Shown in pieces: positions 6,817-15,503 of a DNA stretch of 39,004 bases (positions are counted from its first letter, which is position 1; every line of letters starts with the position of its first letter). Below the pieces are notes generated by a model. That model saw nothing but the letters and a program-made list of their open reading frames with translations. It was not told the origin of the DNA and did not search any database. The translations under genes were made by a program, and so were the position numbers. Origin of the DNA: Prevotella sp. (lineage in GTDB: Bacteria > Bacteroidota > Bacteroidia > Bacteroidales > Bacteroidaceae); the NCBI GenBank assembly GCA_017455495.1, contig JAFTAR010000085.1, forward strand, positions 1 to 39,004, written 5' to 3'.

Positions 6817-8655
6817 ATGATGGACTCTCAAGAGAACGCACTCGTCAATGCTTCGCCAGTCGAAGAGACGGGAAAACAGGAAGAAGTTGTAAACCAGGCA
6901 GAGGAAGCAGCACCCGCCGAAGAGCAGCAGGAGCGCAAGGTCTATGCCAACAAGGCAGAAGTGCTGGAAAGAGTAAAGGAAATAGCCCACGCCGAGGAAG
7001 CCCCGCTGAAGGACGAAGTGGACTACCTGAAGACAGCTTTCTACAAGCTCCATATTGCCGAGCGCGAGGCTAAGCTAAAGGAATATATTGACAACGGAGG
7101 CGATCCCGCAGCCTACAAGATAACGCCCGACGAGCTGGAGGACCAGTTCAAGGCCGAGATGGGCATCATCAAGGAGCGCCGCCAGCAGCAGTTCCGCGAG
7201 CAGGAGGCCGAGAAGGAGGAGAACCTGAAGCGTAAGCAGGACATCATTGAGAAGATAAAGGCTATGGTGACCTCGCCCGAGGAAGCCAGCAAGACATACC
7301 AGGAGTTCAAGGCCCTTCAGCAGGAGTGGCGCGACATCAAGGCCGTGCCCGCAGAGAAGGCCAACGAGCTGTGGCGCAACTACCAGCTCTACGTGGAGCA
7401 GTTCTACGACCTGCTGAAGCTGAACAGCGAGGCCCGCGAGCTGGACTTCAAGAAGAACCTGGAGGCAAAGAACCGCCTCTGCGAGGCTGCTGAGAAGCTG
7501 GCCGACGAGCAGGACGTGATAAGTGCTTTCCACCAGTTGCAGAAGCTCCACCAGGAGTACCGCGAGATAGGCCCCGTCAGCAAGGAGTTGCGCGAGGAGG
7601 TGTGGCAGCGCTTCAAGGCCGCCAGCACCGTTATCAACAAGCGCCACCAGCAGCACTTTGAAAGCATGCGCGAGCGCGAGGAGGAGAACCTGACAAAGAA
7701 GACCGAACTCTGCGAGAAAGTGGAGGCCATTGCCGCCGAGGAAAACAAGGGCAGCGCCGACTGGGAGCGCCACACGCAGGAGATTATTGCCTTGCAGCAG
7801 GAGTGGAAGACCATTGGCTTTGCACCGCAGAAGATGAATGTGAAAATCTTCGAGCGCTTCCGTGCCGCCTGCGACAGCTTCTTCACAAACAAGGCCGACC
7901 ATTTCCGCTCTCTCAAGGACTCCTACAAGGACAAAGCCGACAAGAAACGTGCACTAATAGAGAAGGCCGAGGCATTGCAGGACAGCACAGAGTGGCGTTC
8001 TACAAGCGACAAGCTCATTGCCCTGCAGAAAGAGTGGAAGACCATTGGCATGGTGCCAAAGAAGCTTGGCGACCAGCTCTGGGAGGAGTTCCTCGGTGCC
8101 TGCAACAAGTTCTTTGAGGCACGCAATGCCGCAGGAGCCGGACAGAGGGGCGAGGAACGGCAGAACCTGGAGCAGAAGCGCGATGTCATTAGCCGCCTCA
8201 ACGCACTGGCCGATGCGGGCGATGCCGAAGGCGATATCCAGCAGAAGGTGCAGCAGCTCACAGAGGAGTATAACGCCATTGGCCACGTGCCCTTCAAGGA
8301 GAAGGACAAGCTCTACGACGACTACCATGCTGCTCTTGACCGTCTGTACAAGGAGCTGAACGTAAGCGTGGCGCGCCGCCGCCTCAGCAAGTTCAAGGAC
8401 AGCCTCAAGCAGGTGGCTGAGAAGGGCGAGGCTGCACTTGACAACGAGCGCACAAGGCTTACAAGGCAGGCTGAACAGCTGAAGCAGGACATTCAGACCT
8501 ACGAGAACAACCTGGGATTCCTCAGCGCAAGCTCGAAGAAGGGCAACTCCCTCATTGACGAGATGAACCGCAAGGTACAGAAACTCAAGGACGACCTGCA
8601 GCTCGTGAAGGACAAGATAAAGGCCATCAACGAGGAAAACACCGCCAAGGAGTAA
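6817..8655 (+). CDS. DUF349 domain protein (five repeats)
   Basis: A 612-residue, highly charged, soluble protein with no signal peptide. An acidic N-terminus of about 60 residues precedes five helical DUF349 units, at about residues 152-215, 234-290, 312-365, 389-440 and 470-520. Each carries the hallmark W/Y-x-x-I-G-x-V/A-P motif ('EWRDIKAVP', 'EYREIGPVS', 'EWKTIGFAP', 'EWKTIGMVP', 'EYNAIGHVP'). The last 70 residues form a predicted coiled coil. DUF349 proteins occur widely in Bacteroidota and Actinobacteria; the biochemical function is not established. Two ATGs lie in tandem at 6817 and 6820. The gene has its own -7 box upstream and a good terminator downstream, so it is probably transcribed alone. 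Confidence 0.9.
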   Translation: MMDSQENALVNASPVEETGKQEEVVNQAEEAAPAEEQQERKVYANKAEVLERVKEIAHAEEAPLKDEVDYLKTAFYKLHIAEREAKLKEYIDNGGDPAAYKITPDELEDQFKAEMGIIKERRQQQFREQEAEKEENLKRKQDIIEKIKAMVTSPEEASKTYQEFKALQQEWRDIKAVPAEKANELWRNYQLYVEQFYDLLKLNSEARELDFKKNLEAKNRLCEAAEKLADEQDVISAFHQLQKLHQEYREIGPVSKELREEVWQRFKAASTVINKRHQQHFESMREREEENLTKKTELCEKVEAIAAEENKGSADWERHTQEIIALQQEWKTIGFAPQKMNVKIFERFRAACDSFFTNKADHFRSLKDSYKDKADKKRALIEKAEALQDSTEWRSTSDKLIALQKEWKTIGMVPKKLGDQLWEEFLGACNKFFEARNAAGAGQRGEERQNLEQKRDVISRLNALADAGDAEGDIQQKVQQLTEEYNAIGHVPFKEKDKLYDDYHAALDRLYKELNVSVARRRLSKFKDSLKQVAEKGEAALDNERTRLTRQAEQLKQDIQTYENNLGFLSASSKKGNSLIDEMNRKVQKLKDDLQLVKDKIKAINEENTAKE

Positions 8656-8676
8656 TACCCTGGCACGAATAAAAAT

Positions 8677-8710
8677 GGAGTAACCCGCGTAGTTACTCCC
8701 TTTTATTATT
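8677..8710 (+). terminator. Rho-independent terminator after the DUF349 gene
   Basis: An 8-bp perfect inverted repeat (GGAGTAAC at 8677-8684, GTTACTCC at 8692-8699) with a 7-nt loop is followed by CTTTTATTATT. It lies 22 nt after the DUF349 stop. Confidence 0.85.
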
Positions 8711-8761
8711 TAATTGTATACCAAGCACAAAAGACTAATAAACAAAAGGAGAAAGAGAAAA

Positions 8762-9661
8762 ATGAAGAAAATCAGAGCAGCCGTAGTAGGTTACGGCAAC
8801 ATAGGCCACTACACGGTGCAGGCACTTGAGGCAGCACCCGACTTCGAGATAGCAGGAATAGTAAGGCGCCAGGGCGACAAGGACAAACCCGCAGAGTTGC
8901 AGCCATACCCCGTGGTGAAGGACATCAGGGAGCTTCAGGACGTAGACGTGGCAATACTCGCCACACCGACACGCTCGTGCGAGGAGCATGCACGCCAGAT
9001 ACTGCCCTTGGGCATAAACACCGTTGACTCCTTCGACATCCACACCATGATACGTGACTATCGCCGCACCCTGGACGAGATAAACAAGCAGACGGGCACA
9101 GTGAGCATCATTGCCGCCGGATGGGATCCAGGCAGCGACAGCATTGTGCGCGCCCTCATGCAGAGCCTGGCTCCTAAGGGCTTAAGCTACACCAACTTTG
9201 GTCCAGGCATGTCCATGGGCCATAGCGTCTGCGTGCGCTCAAAGAAAGGCGTAAAGAACGCCCTCAGCATGACTATACCCCTGGGCGAGGGAATACACCG
9301 CAGAATGGTCTATGTGGAGCTGGAGGACGGCTACACCCTGGAGCAGGTGACTGCCGACATCAAGGCCGACCCCTACTTCGCAAGCGACGAGACCCACGTG
9401 TTCCAGGTGGACAGCGTTGACGAAGTGCGCGACATGGGCCACGGAGTGAACCTGGTGCGCAAGGGCGTGAGCGGAAAGACCCAGAACCAGCGACTGGAGT
9501 TCAACATGAACATCAACAACCCCGCACTCACAGGACAGGTGCTTGTCAACGTGGCTCGCGCCTCCATGCGCCAGCAGCCAGGTTGCTACACCATGATTGA
9601 GGTGCCCGTTATTGACATGCTGCCAGGAGACCGCGAGGAACTCATCGCACACCTGGTGTAA
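8762..9661 (+). CDS. ddh: meso-diaminopimelate D-dehydrogenase
   Basis: A 299-residue enzyme catalysing the reversible NADPH-dependent reductive amination of L-2-amino-6-oxopimelate to meso-2,6-diaminopimelate. This is the one-step branch of lysine and peptidoglycan precursor synthesis. The Rossmann motif 'VVGYGNIGHY' begins at residue 8. 'ATPTRSCEEHA', 'DSFDIH', 'AAGWDPGSDSI' and 'TNFGPGMSMGHS' are family substrate and cofactor segments. An open frame extends 16 codons further upstream, but the ATG at 8762 is preferred. It sits behind a purine-rich AAAGGAGAAAGAG stretch and places the Rossmann strand immediately after the N-terminus. The gene lies between the terminator at 8677-8710 and a repeat-rich gap, so it is probably monocistronic. 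Confidence 0.93.
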   Translation: MKKIRAAVVGYGNIGHYTVQALEAAPDFEIAGIVRRQGDKDKPAELQPYPVVKDIRELQDVDVAILATPTRSCEEHARQILPLGINTVDSFDIHTMIRDYRRTLDEINKQTGTVSIIAAGWDPGSDSIVRALMQSLAPKGLSYTNFGPGMSMGHSVCVRSKKGVKNALSMTIPLGEGIHRRMVYVELEDGYTLEQVTADIKADPYFASDETHVFQVDSVDEVRDMGHGVNLVRKGVSGKTQNQRLEFNMNINNPALTGQVLVNVARASMRQQPGCYTMIEVPVIDMLPGDREELIAHLV

Positions 9662-9663
9662 TT

Positions 9664-9721
9664 CTTAATTCATAATTCCTACTCGGCAAAGCCGACAACT
9701 CTTAATTCTAAATTCATAATT
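9664..9721 (+). repeat. AT-rich heptamer arrays flanking a small GC hairpin
   Basis: Two heptamers (CTTAATT, CATAATT) at 9664-9677 and three (CTTAATT, CTAAATT, CATAATT) at 9701-9721 flank a 5-bp hairpin TCGGC-AAA-GCCGA at 9683-9695. The whole 72-nt gap between ddh and the next gene consists of this structure plus the start-site leader. It is too weak for a classical terminator and has no T-run directly after the hairpin. Confidence 0.65.
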
Positions 9722-9733
9722 TTAAACACATAA

Positions 9734-10615
9734 ATGAAAAAGCTGTTTATATCTACCCTCATGATGCTGCTCACACTGGCAGCCGGGGCACAGACCAAGA
9801 TTTCTGCACAGCTGCAGGAAGGCGCAACATTCACATACACAGAGCAGGCCACTATAGCACTGCCCGGACAGAGTGAGTACCACCTGAACTCGGAGACTGA
9901 GTACAAGGTGAACAATGTTACTGCTGAGGGAGCCGTCATCACCGTTACCATGAAGACCTTTGAGAACGACATTCCTGAGACCGACATGGCCGGACAGATG
10001 ATGAGCATGATGGCCGGAGTACATAAGAATGTAGGCGTGCGCTTGCAGGTGGATGCCGACGGTAAGGTTGTGGCCATCCAGAACTTCGAGGAGGTGAAGA
10101 ACCTGCTTGCCAACACTGCCGCCGACATGGTGGACATGATGGCAAACTCCAACCCCACGCTGGCTGGCATGAAGGACGCTATCCTGGCACAAATAATGGA
10201 GCAGGCTTCGGAGGAAGCCCTCGTAGAGAAATATTCTAAGGGCGGTGTGCTTGGCCTCAACGGCAAGACCCTGGCCAACGGTGCTACAGACACCTACACC
10301 GTGCAAGGACTTAAGATGAAGAGCATGTACTTCGTCACAGCCCGCAGCATCATCGTGAACTCACAGCTTGACATGACCACCGACGACCTCAAGGCCTTCG
10401 TCATTGCACAGGTGGAGCAGCAGATGCCCGACCAGGCTGCCATGATTCGCGAGAACATTGACATGGTGATGGGCCAGATGCACTTCGAGATGACCTCACG
10501 CAGCACCTACACCATGCAGGACAACGGCTGGCCGCGCTCCATCAGCACTGAGACTAACCAGGACATGATGGGCCAGTCAATAAGGCAGGCATCCACCATC
10601 ACGCTGAAAGAGTAG
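9734..10615 (+). CDS. Secreted protein of unknown function (DUF6263-like)
   Basis: A 293-residue protein with a signal peptide (MKKLFISTLMMLLTLAAGAQ). Its mature part resembles, in size and pattern, Bacteroidota DUF6263 proteins. An opening strand 'LQEGATFTYTEQAT' is followed by 'VKNVTAEGAVITVTM'-type strands, a Met-rich middle ('DMAGQMMSMMAG') and a closing 'GQSIRQASTITLKE'. No catalytic or metal-binding motif is evident. The family name is tentative because it rests on pattern only; secretion is well supported. It is followed 36 nt later by nhaD with no visible terminator, so co-transcription is possible but no functional link is obvious. Confidence 0.75.
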   Translation: MKKLFISTLMMLLTLAAGAQTKISAQLQEGATFTYTEQATIALPGQSEYHLNSETEYKVNNVTAEGAVITVTMKTFENDIPETDMAGQMMSMMAGVHKNVGVRLQVDADGKVVAIQNFEEVKNLLANTAADMVDMMANSNPTLAGMKDAILAQIMEQASEEALVEKYSKGGVLGLNGKTLANGATDTYTVQGLKMKSMYFVTARSIIVNSQLDMTTDDLKAFVIAQVEQQMPDQAAMIRENIDMVMGQMHFEMTSRSTYTMQDNGWPRSISTETNQDMMGQSIRQASTITLKE

Positions 10616-10651
10616 AGAAACCAACAACCCTTTGTTAACCATCTAAGAATT

Positions 10652-11941
10652 ATGTCTGGATTAGTATTTGTCATCGTAGCCATCTTCGTGATAGGCTATG
10701 CCTGTATAGCACTTGAGGCCTTCACCAAGGTGAACAAGGCCGCCGTGGCCCTGCTCATGTGTGTGCTCTGCTGGACGGCTTACATCTTCATTCCCGGCCA
10801 CGACCTCGGCACTCTGCCCGAAGGGCTTGGCGAGACGGCCGAGACGCTGTTCTTCCTCATGGGTGCCATGACCATCGTGGAGATTGTTGATGCCAACGGA
10901 GGCTTCAACTTTGTTCGCGACACCCTGAAGACACGCTCAAAGCGCAAGCTGTTGTGGCGCATGGCCTTCATGACCTTCCTGCTTTCGGCCATACTTGACA
11001 ACCTCACCACATCAATAGTGATGATTATGGTGTTGCGCAAGCTCATCCAGGACCGCAAGGAGCGCCTCATCTACGCCTCAATGGTGATCATTGCTGCCAA
11101 CAGCGGCGGTGCCTTCTCGCCAATTGGCGACGTCACTACCATCATGCTCTGGATAAAAGGTATGGTGACAACGGGCGGAGTGCTGACCGAGCTGCTGCTT
11201 CCCTCGCTCGTTTCGATGGTGATACCGGCCTTCCTGCTTTCACTCTCGCTGAAGGGAAAGTTCGACAAGGCCCAGAACCTGCAGGTGGCCGACGTGAGCA
11301 ACTTCACCAAGCGCCAGCGCCAGGTGGTGTTCTACTGCGGCGTGGGCGGCCTCATCTTCGTGCCTGTCTTCAAGACCCTCACACACCTGCCGCCATACAT
11401 GGGCATTCTCCTTGTGCTCGGCTTGCTGTGGACGGTGACAGAGATATTCAACCGCAAGTATGAGGAGAGCGACCCCATGGCCAAACGCGTCACCCAGTTG
11501 CTCACACGTATAGACATGAGCACCATCCTCTTCTTCCTTGGCATCCTCATGGCTGTGCTCTGCCTAAAGCAGGTGGGAGTGCTCAATGCGGTGGGCGACG
11601 GACTCAACGTGGTCTTCAACGGCAACCCATATCTCATCACAGGCATCATCGGCGTGCTCTCGTCAATTGTTGACAACGTGCCCCTGGTGGCAGCCTGCAT
11701 GAACATGTACGAGGTGGTGCCCGACACGATATACGCTGTTGACGGTTCATTCTGGCAGCTTCTGGCCTACTGCGCCGGAGTGGGCGGCTCAATGCTCATC
11801 ATCGGCAGCGCTGCTGGTGTTGTGGTGATGGGCCTGGAGAAGATCACCTTCGGCTGGTATATGAAGAAGATTTCGTGGATAGTGTTCGTAGGCTACATTG
11901 CCGGCATTCTTGTCTACGCCCTTGAAAAGCTGTTTATCTAA
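10652..11941 (+). CDS. nhaD: Na+/H+ antiporter, NhaD family
   Basis: A 429-residue polytopic inner-membrane protein of the ArsB/NhaD (ion transporter) superfamily that would exchange cytoplasmic Na+ (or Li+) for protons. About 11-12 hydrophobic segments are visible, starting with 'GLVFVIVAIFVIGYACIALEAF'. Family-typical stretches include 'FLLSAILDNLTTSIVMIMVL', 'VIIAANSGGAFSPIGDVTTI', 'GVLSSIVDNVPLVAACMNMY' and 'GSMLIIGSAAGVVVMGLEKI'. The two 'DN' helix breaks with neighbouring polar residues are where ion-binding residues lie in the family. Length is normal. Na+ transport is inferred from the family. Confidence 0.9.
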   Translation: MSGLVFVIVAIFVIGYACIALEAFTKVNKAAVALLMCVLCWTAYIFIPGHDLGTLPEGLGETAETLFFLMGAMTIVEIVDANGGFNFVRDTLKTRSKRKLLWRMAFMTFLLSAILDNLTTSIVMIMVLRKLIQDRKERLIYASMVIIAANSGGAFSPIGDVTTIMLWIKGMVTTGGVLTELLLPSLVSMVIPAFLLSLSLKGKFDKAQNLQVADVSNFTKRQRQVVFYCGVGGLIFVPVFKTLTHLPPYMGILLVLGLLWTVTEIFNRKYEESDPMAKRVTQLLTRIDMSTILFFLGILMAVLCLKQVGVLNAVGDGLNVVFNGNPYLITGIIGVLSSIVDNVPLVAACMNMYEVVPDTIYAVDGSFWQLLAYCAGVGGSMLIIGSAAGVVVMGLEKITFGWYMKKISWIVFVGYIAGILVYALEKLFI

Positions 11942-11999
11942 CCCTTAAAAGTTTTCATTTATCATTATTTATAATCTATCATTTAGGGCGAGGCCCGCA

Positions 12000-14612
12000 A
12001 TGTGGCTGAAGGTGCTTCTGGCACTTATCACTACTCACTTATCACTACTCACATCTTCCGCCCAGGTGCTGACGGGACAGATTGTTGATGCGCAGAGCGG
12101 TGAGACAGTGCCCATGGCAAGCTGCATCTACCGGGGACATGGCGTAGCCGTGGCCAGCGATGTTGACGGCAACTTCCAGATAGCCCGCCACGACGGCTGG
12201 CAACTCACGTTCAGCGCCGTGGGCTATCAGCCTCAGACCATCAATGTTGATGCCAGCACGCCGCGCAACCTGCGCATCACGCTCGTCTCCGACAGCCACC
12301 AGCTGGGCGAGGTCACCGTGCGCAGCCGCCGCAGCCGCTACAGCCGCCGCAACAACCCCGCCGTTGAGCTGATGAGAAAGGTGGTGGCGGCAAGGAGGCG
12401 CACCGACCTTGGCAACCACGACTTCTACCAGTACAACAAGTACCAGAAGCTGACGCTTGCCCTCAACGACGTCACCAGCGACTTCCTTGACTCCACCCGC
12501 CTCGGACGCAAGCAGTGGCTGCTGAACCAGGTGGAGGTGTGTCCCTACAACCAGAAGCTCATACTGCCAATATCCGTTGACGAGACCGTGTCGCAGCACC
12601 TCTACCGCCGCAATCCACACGATGAGCGCACCATCATCAGAGGTATCAACAACCAGGGTATCAACGACCTCATCCAGACGGGCGACATCCTCACTACGCT
12701 CATGAGGGACGTGTTCACCGACATCAATATCTACGACAACCAGATACGCCTTCTGCAGTACCCCTTCACATCGCCCATAGGCGACGATGCCATAGCCTTC
12801 TACCGCTATTATATTGAGGACACCATCTACGTGGACCGCGATCTCTGCTTCCACCTGCAGTTCTTGCCCAACAACCAGCAGGACTTCGGCTTCCGCGGAC
12901 ACCTGTATATCCTGGCTGACAGCAGCTATCAGGTGAAGCGCTGCGAGATGACCATTCCCAAGCGCTCAGACGTGAACTTTGTGGAGAACATGCAGATTAC
13001 TCAGGAATTCACCAAGTTGCCAAATGGCGAGTGGGTGCTCAGCGTAGACGACATGTTCACTGAGCTGAAGGTGGCTTCCTTCCTTACCCAGTTTGCTGTA
13101 ATCCGCAACACCCGCCTCACCGACTATGCCTTCGACGAGCTGCCTCGCCAGCTGTTCAAGGGCAAGAAGAAAGAGGTGCGCGACGTGAACGCCATGATGC
13201 AGAACGACGACTTCTGGACGCAGTATCGGCAGGTGGAGCTTACCAGGGGCGAGAGCTCAATGGATGCCTTCGTTCACGGTCTGGAGCAGATAAAGGGCTT
13301 TAACTACATCATCTTCGTGGCAAAAGCCTTCATTGAGAACTTCGTGGAGACGGGTACGCCGCATACACCGTCGAAAGTTGACATCGGACCTATCAACACA
13401 ATGATAACCAACAACTTTGTTGACGGCTACCGTCTGCGACTGTCTGCACAGACCACGGCCAACCTTGACTCCAACCTCTTCCTGTCTGGCTACATTGCCC
13501 GTGGACTTGACTCACATAAGACCTACTACCGCGGCGACATAATCTGGTCGTTCAACAAGAAGGAGTACCTGCCGAGGGAGTTCCCCAAGCGCACCTTGAC
13601 GCTCAGCAGCACCTACGACGTGATGAGTCCCAGCGACAAGTTCATGCACACCGACAAGGACAACGTGTTCACGGCCTTCAAGTGGGCCACAGTGGACAAG
13701 ATGATGTTCTACAACCGCCAGTCGCTCACCTTCGAGCGCGAGGAGGACTGGGGCTTCCGCACCACCATCTCGCTCAAGACCGAGGAGAACGAAGGTGCCG
13801 GCAACCTGTTCTTCGTGCCGCTGTCACAGAGCGGCAATCGCTCCACATGGACCAACTGGAGCAATCCCACTCCATCCGATGTTGCGTATGCTGCGACTCC
13901 GTCGCAGTCCTTGCGCACCACCGAGCTTCGCGCCGAGCTTCGCTTTGCCCCTGGCGAGACCTTCATCAACACCAAGCAGCGCCGACTGCCCATCAACCTT
14001 GACTCGCCTGTCTTTACCCTCAGCCACACCATGGGCTTCAAGGACTTCCTTGGCGGTGACTACGCCTACAACTTCACAGAGGCCAGCATCTATAAGCGCT
14101 TCTGGCTGAAGTCGTGGGGCAAGCTTGACTGCTACGTGAAGGGCGGCATACAGTGGAACAAGGTGCCTTATCCCCTGCTCATCATGCCTGAGACCAACCT
14201 CAGCTACATTATGCAGGACTACACCTTCACCACTATTAATAATATGGAGTTCCTCAACGACCGCTATGCCTCGGCCATGATTTTCTGGGACATGAACGGC
14301 AAGCTTTTCAACCGCATTCCCCTGTTGCGTCACCTTAAGTGGCGCGAGTGGTTCAGCGTGAAGTGCCTGTGGGGCAGCCTCAGTGACAGGAACAACCCGC
14401 TCTTGGCTCAGAATGCCGGCGACGGCACCCTGATGTACTTCCCTGAAGGCAGCTATGTCATGGATTCCCACCGTCCCTACTGGGAGGTGTCGGCCGGAAT
14501 ACACAACATCTTCAAGATTGTGCACGTGGAGTATGTACGCCGACTCAACTACAACGAGCTGCCCACAGCCCATAAGCACGGCGTGCGATTCATGATACGC
14601 ATGACGTTCTGA
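12000..14612 (+). CDS. DUF5686 outer-membrane protein with carboxypeptidase-regulatory-like domain
   Basis: An 870-residue exported protein. The signal peptide (residues 1-21) is partly encoded by a 14-bp tandem repeat. Residues about 22-100 form the carboxypeptidase-regulatory-like domain ('LTGQIVDAQSGETVPMASC', 'ASDVDGNFQI'). 'LGEVTVRSRRSRYSRRNNPA' then leads into the DUF5686 region, which is expected to end in a membrane beta-barrel. The C-terminus 'HGVRFMIRMTF' ends in Phe after alternating residues, as outer-membrane barrels do. The family is widespread in Bacteroidota and resembles TonB-dependent receptors without a plug; its substrate is unknown. The ATG at 12000 is the only start that preserves the signal peptide. 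Confidence 0.85.
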   Translation: MWLKVLLALITTHLSLLTSSAQVLTGQIVDAQSGETVPMASCIYRGHGVAVASDVDGNFQIARHDGWQLTFSAVGYQPQTINVDASTPRNLRITLVSDSHQLGEVTVRSRRSRYSRRNNPAVELMRKVVAARRRTDLGNHDFYQYNKYQKLTLALNDVTSDFLDSTRLGRKQWLLNQVEVCPYNQKLILPISVDETVSQHLYRRNPHDERTIIRGINNQGINDLIQTGDILTTLMRDVFTDINIYDNQIRLLQYPFTSPIGDDAIAFYRYYIEDTIYVDRDLCFHLQFLPNNQQDFGFRGHLYILADSSYQVKRCEMTIPKRSDVNFVENMQITQEFTKLPNGEWVLSVDDMFTELKVASFLTQFAVIRNTRLTDYAFDELPRQLFKGKKKEVRDVNAMMQNDDFWTQYRQVELTRGESSMDAFVHGLEQIKGFNYIIFVAKAFIENFVETGTPHTPSKVDIGPINTMITNNFVDGYRLRLSAQTTANLDSNLFLSGYIARGLDSHKTYYRGDIIWSFNKKEYLPREFPKRTLTLSSTYDVMSPSDKFMHTDKDNVFTAFKWATVDKMMFYNRQSLTFEREEDWGFRTTISLKTEENEGAGNLFFVPLSQSGNRSTWTNWSNPTPSDVAYAATPSQSLRTTELRAELRFAPGETFINTKQRRLPINLDSPVFTLSHTMGFKDFLGGDYAYNFTEASIYKRFWLKSWGKLDCYVKGGIQWNKVPYPLLIMPETNLSYIMQDYTFTTINNMEFLNDRYASAMIFWDMNGKLFNRIPLLRHLKWREWFSVKCLWGSLSDRNNPLLAQNAGDGTLMYFPEGSYVMDSHRPYWEVSAGIHNIFKIVHVEYVRRLNYNELPTAHKHGVRFMIRMTF
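12022..12049 (+). repeat. Intragenic 2 x 14 bp tandem repeat in a signal-peptide region
   Basis: CACTTATCACTACT occurs twice in perfect tandem, each copy divisible into two related heptamers (CACTTAT, CACTACT). It encodes part of the hydrophobic core 'LITTHLSLLTS' of the DUF5686 signal peptide. The unit is not a multiple of three, so gain or loss of one copy would shift the frame. A weaker 7-bp periodicity (CATTTAT, CATTATT and similar) occupies 11956-11983 just upstream of the start codon. Confidence 0.75.
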
Positions 14613-14657
14613 TGCAGCCTACTGCCTAAATGATAAATAAGAAATAACATAAAGCTA

Positions 14658-15503
14658 ATGAATGCAATTGAACTAAAACAGAAATCAGAGAGCCTAAGAC
14701 TGAATCTTATCAATCTGGTTCATTCTGGAGGAACAGGCCACATCGGTGGCGACCTCTCAGTGCTCAATGTGCTGACGGTGCTCTACTATCACACACTGAA
14801 TGTAGACCCGAAGAACCCCACCATGCCCGGCCGCGACCGCTTTATTCTGAGCAAGGGTCACTGTGCAGAGGCCTACTACTGCGTGCTCTGCGACAAGGGC
14901 TTTATTAGCAAAGACGAACTGGAACAGTATGGCAAGGACTATGCTCATCTTGGCGGCCACCCTGACCGTACCATACCAGGCGTGGAGCTGAATACCGGTG
15001 CTCTGGGGCATGGCCTCTCTGCCGGAGTCGGCATGGCCCTTGCTGCCAAGATGCAGCGCGAACACTACAAGACCTATGTGGTGATGGGTGACGGCGAACA
15101 GGCTGAAGGCTCTATCTATGAGGCTGCCATGGCCGCCCATAAATACCGCCTTGACAACCTCGTGGCCATCATTGACCGCAACGGACTTCAAATATCCGGT
15201 TCTACTGAGGATGTCATGCCATTGGAGAGCATACGCCAGCGTTGGGAGGCTTTCGGATGGGACGTGAAGGAAATAAATGGCGACGACATACGCCAGATTG
15301 TCAACGCACTTGATGACGTCAATTTCAATAGCGGCCGCCCACACCTCATTATCTCCGACACCACCAAGGGCTTTGGCATATCGTATATGGAGAATGTGGC
15401 AAAGTGGCATCACGGCGTGCCTAACCAAGAGCAGTATGAAACGGCCCTGACAGAGATTGACAAGCGTATTCACCAATTATATAATGAGAGGGAGAAAGAA
15501 TGA
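14658..15503 (+). CDS. Transketolase, N-terminal subunit
   Basis: A 281-residue thiamine-diphosphate-binding half of a two-gene transketolase. The TPP/Mg signature GDG...N is visible as 'GDGEQAEGSIYEAA' followed by 'LDNLVAIIDRNG'. 'GGTGHIGGDLS' contains a conserved active-site His, and 'LGHGLSAGVGMALAAK' is the usual glycine-rich segment. The full enzyme moves two-carbon units between ketose and aldose phosphates. Its stop overlaps the start of the C-terminal subunit gene (ATGA), indicating translational coupling. Split transketolases are common in Bacteroidota beside a full-length housekeeping copy and may use specialised sugar substrates; the actual substrate cannot be read from the sequence. 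Confidence 0.9.
   Translation: MNAIELKQKSESLRLNLINLVHSGGTGHIGGDLSVLNVLTVLYYHTLNVDPKNPTMPGRDRFILSKGHCAEAYYCVLCDKGFISKDELEQYGKDYAHLGGHPDRTIPGVELNTGALGHGLSAGVGMALAAKMQREHYKTYVVMGDGEQAEGSIYEAAMAAHKYRLDNLVAIIDRNGLQISGSTEDVMPLESIRQRWEAFGWDVKEINGDDIRQIVNALDDVNFNSGRPHLIISDTTKGFGISYMENVAKWHHGVPNQEQYETALTEIDKRIHQLYNEREKE

Noticed and set aside
7075-7902. Long Leu-rich - strand frame opposite the DUF349 gene
   Set aside because: The leucine runs are the reverse complement of Lys/Glu/Gln codons in the real gene.
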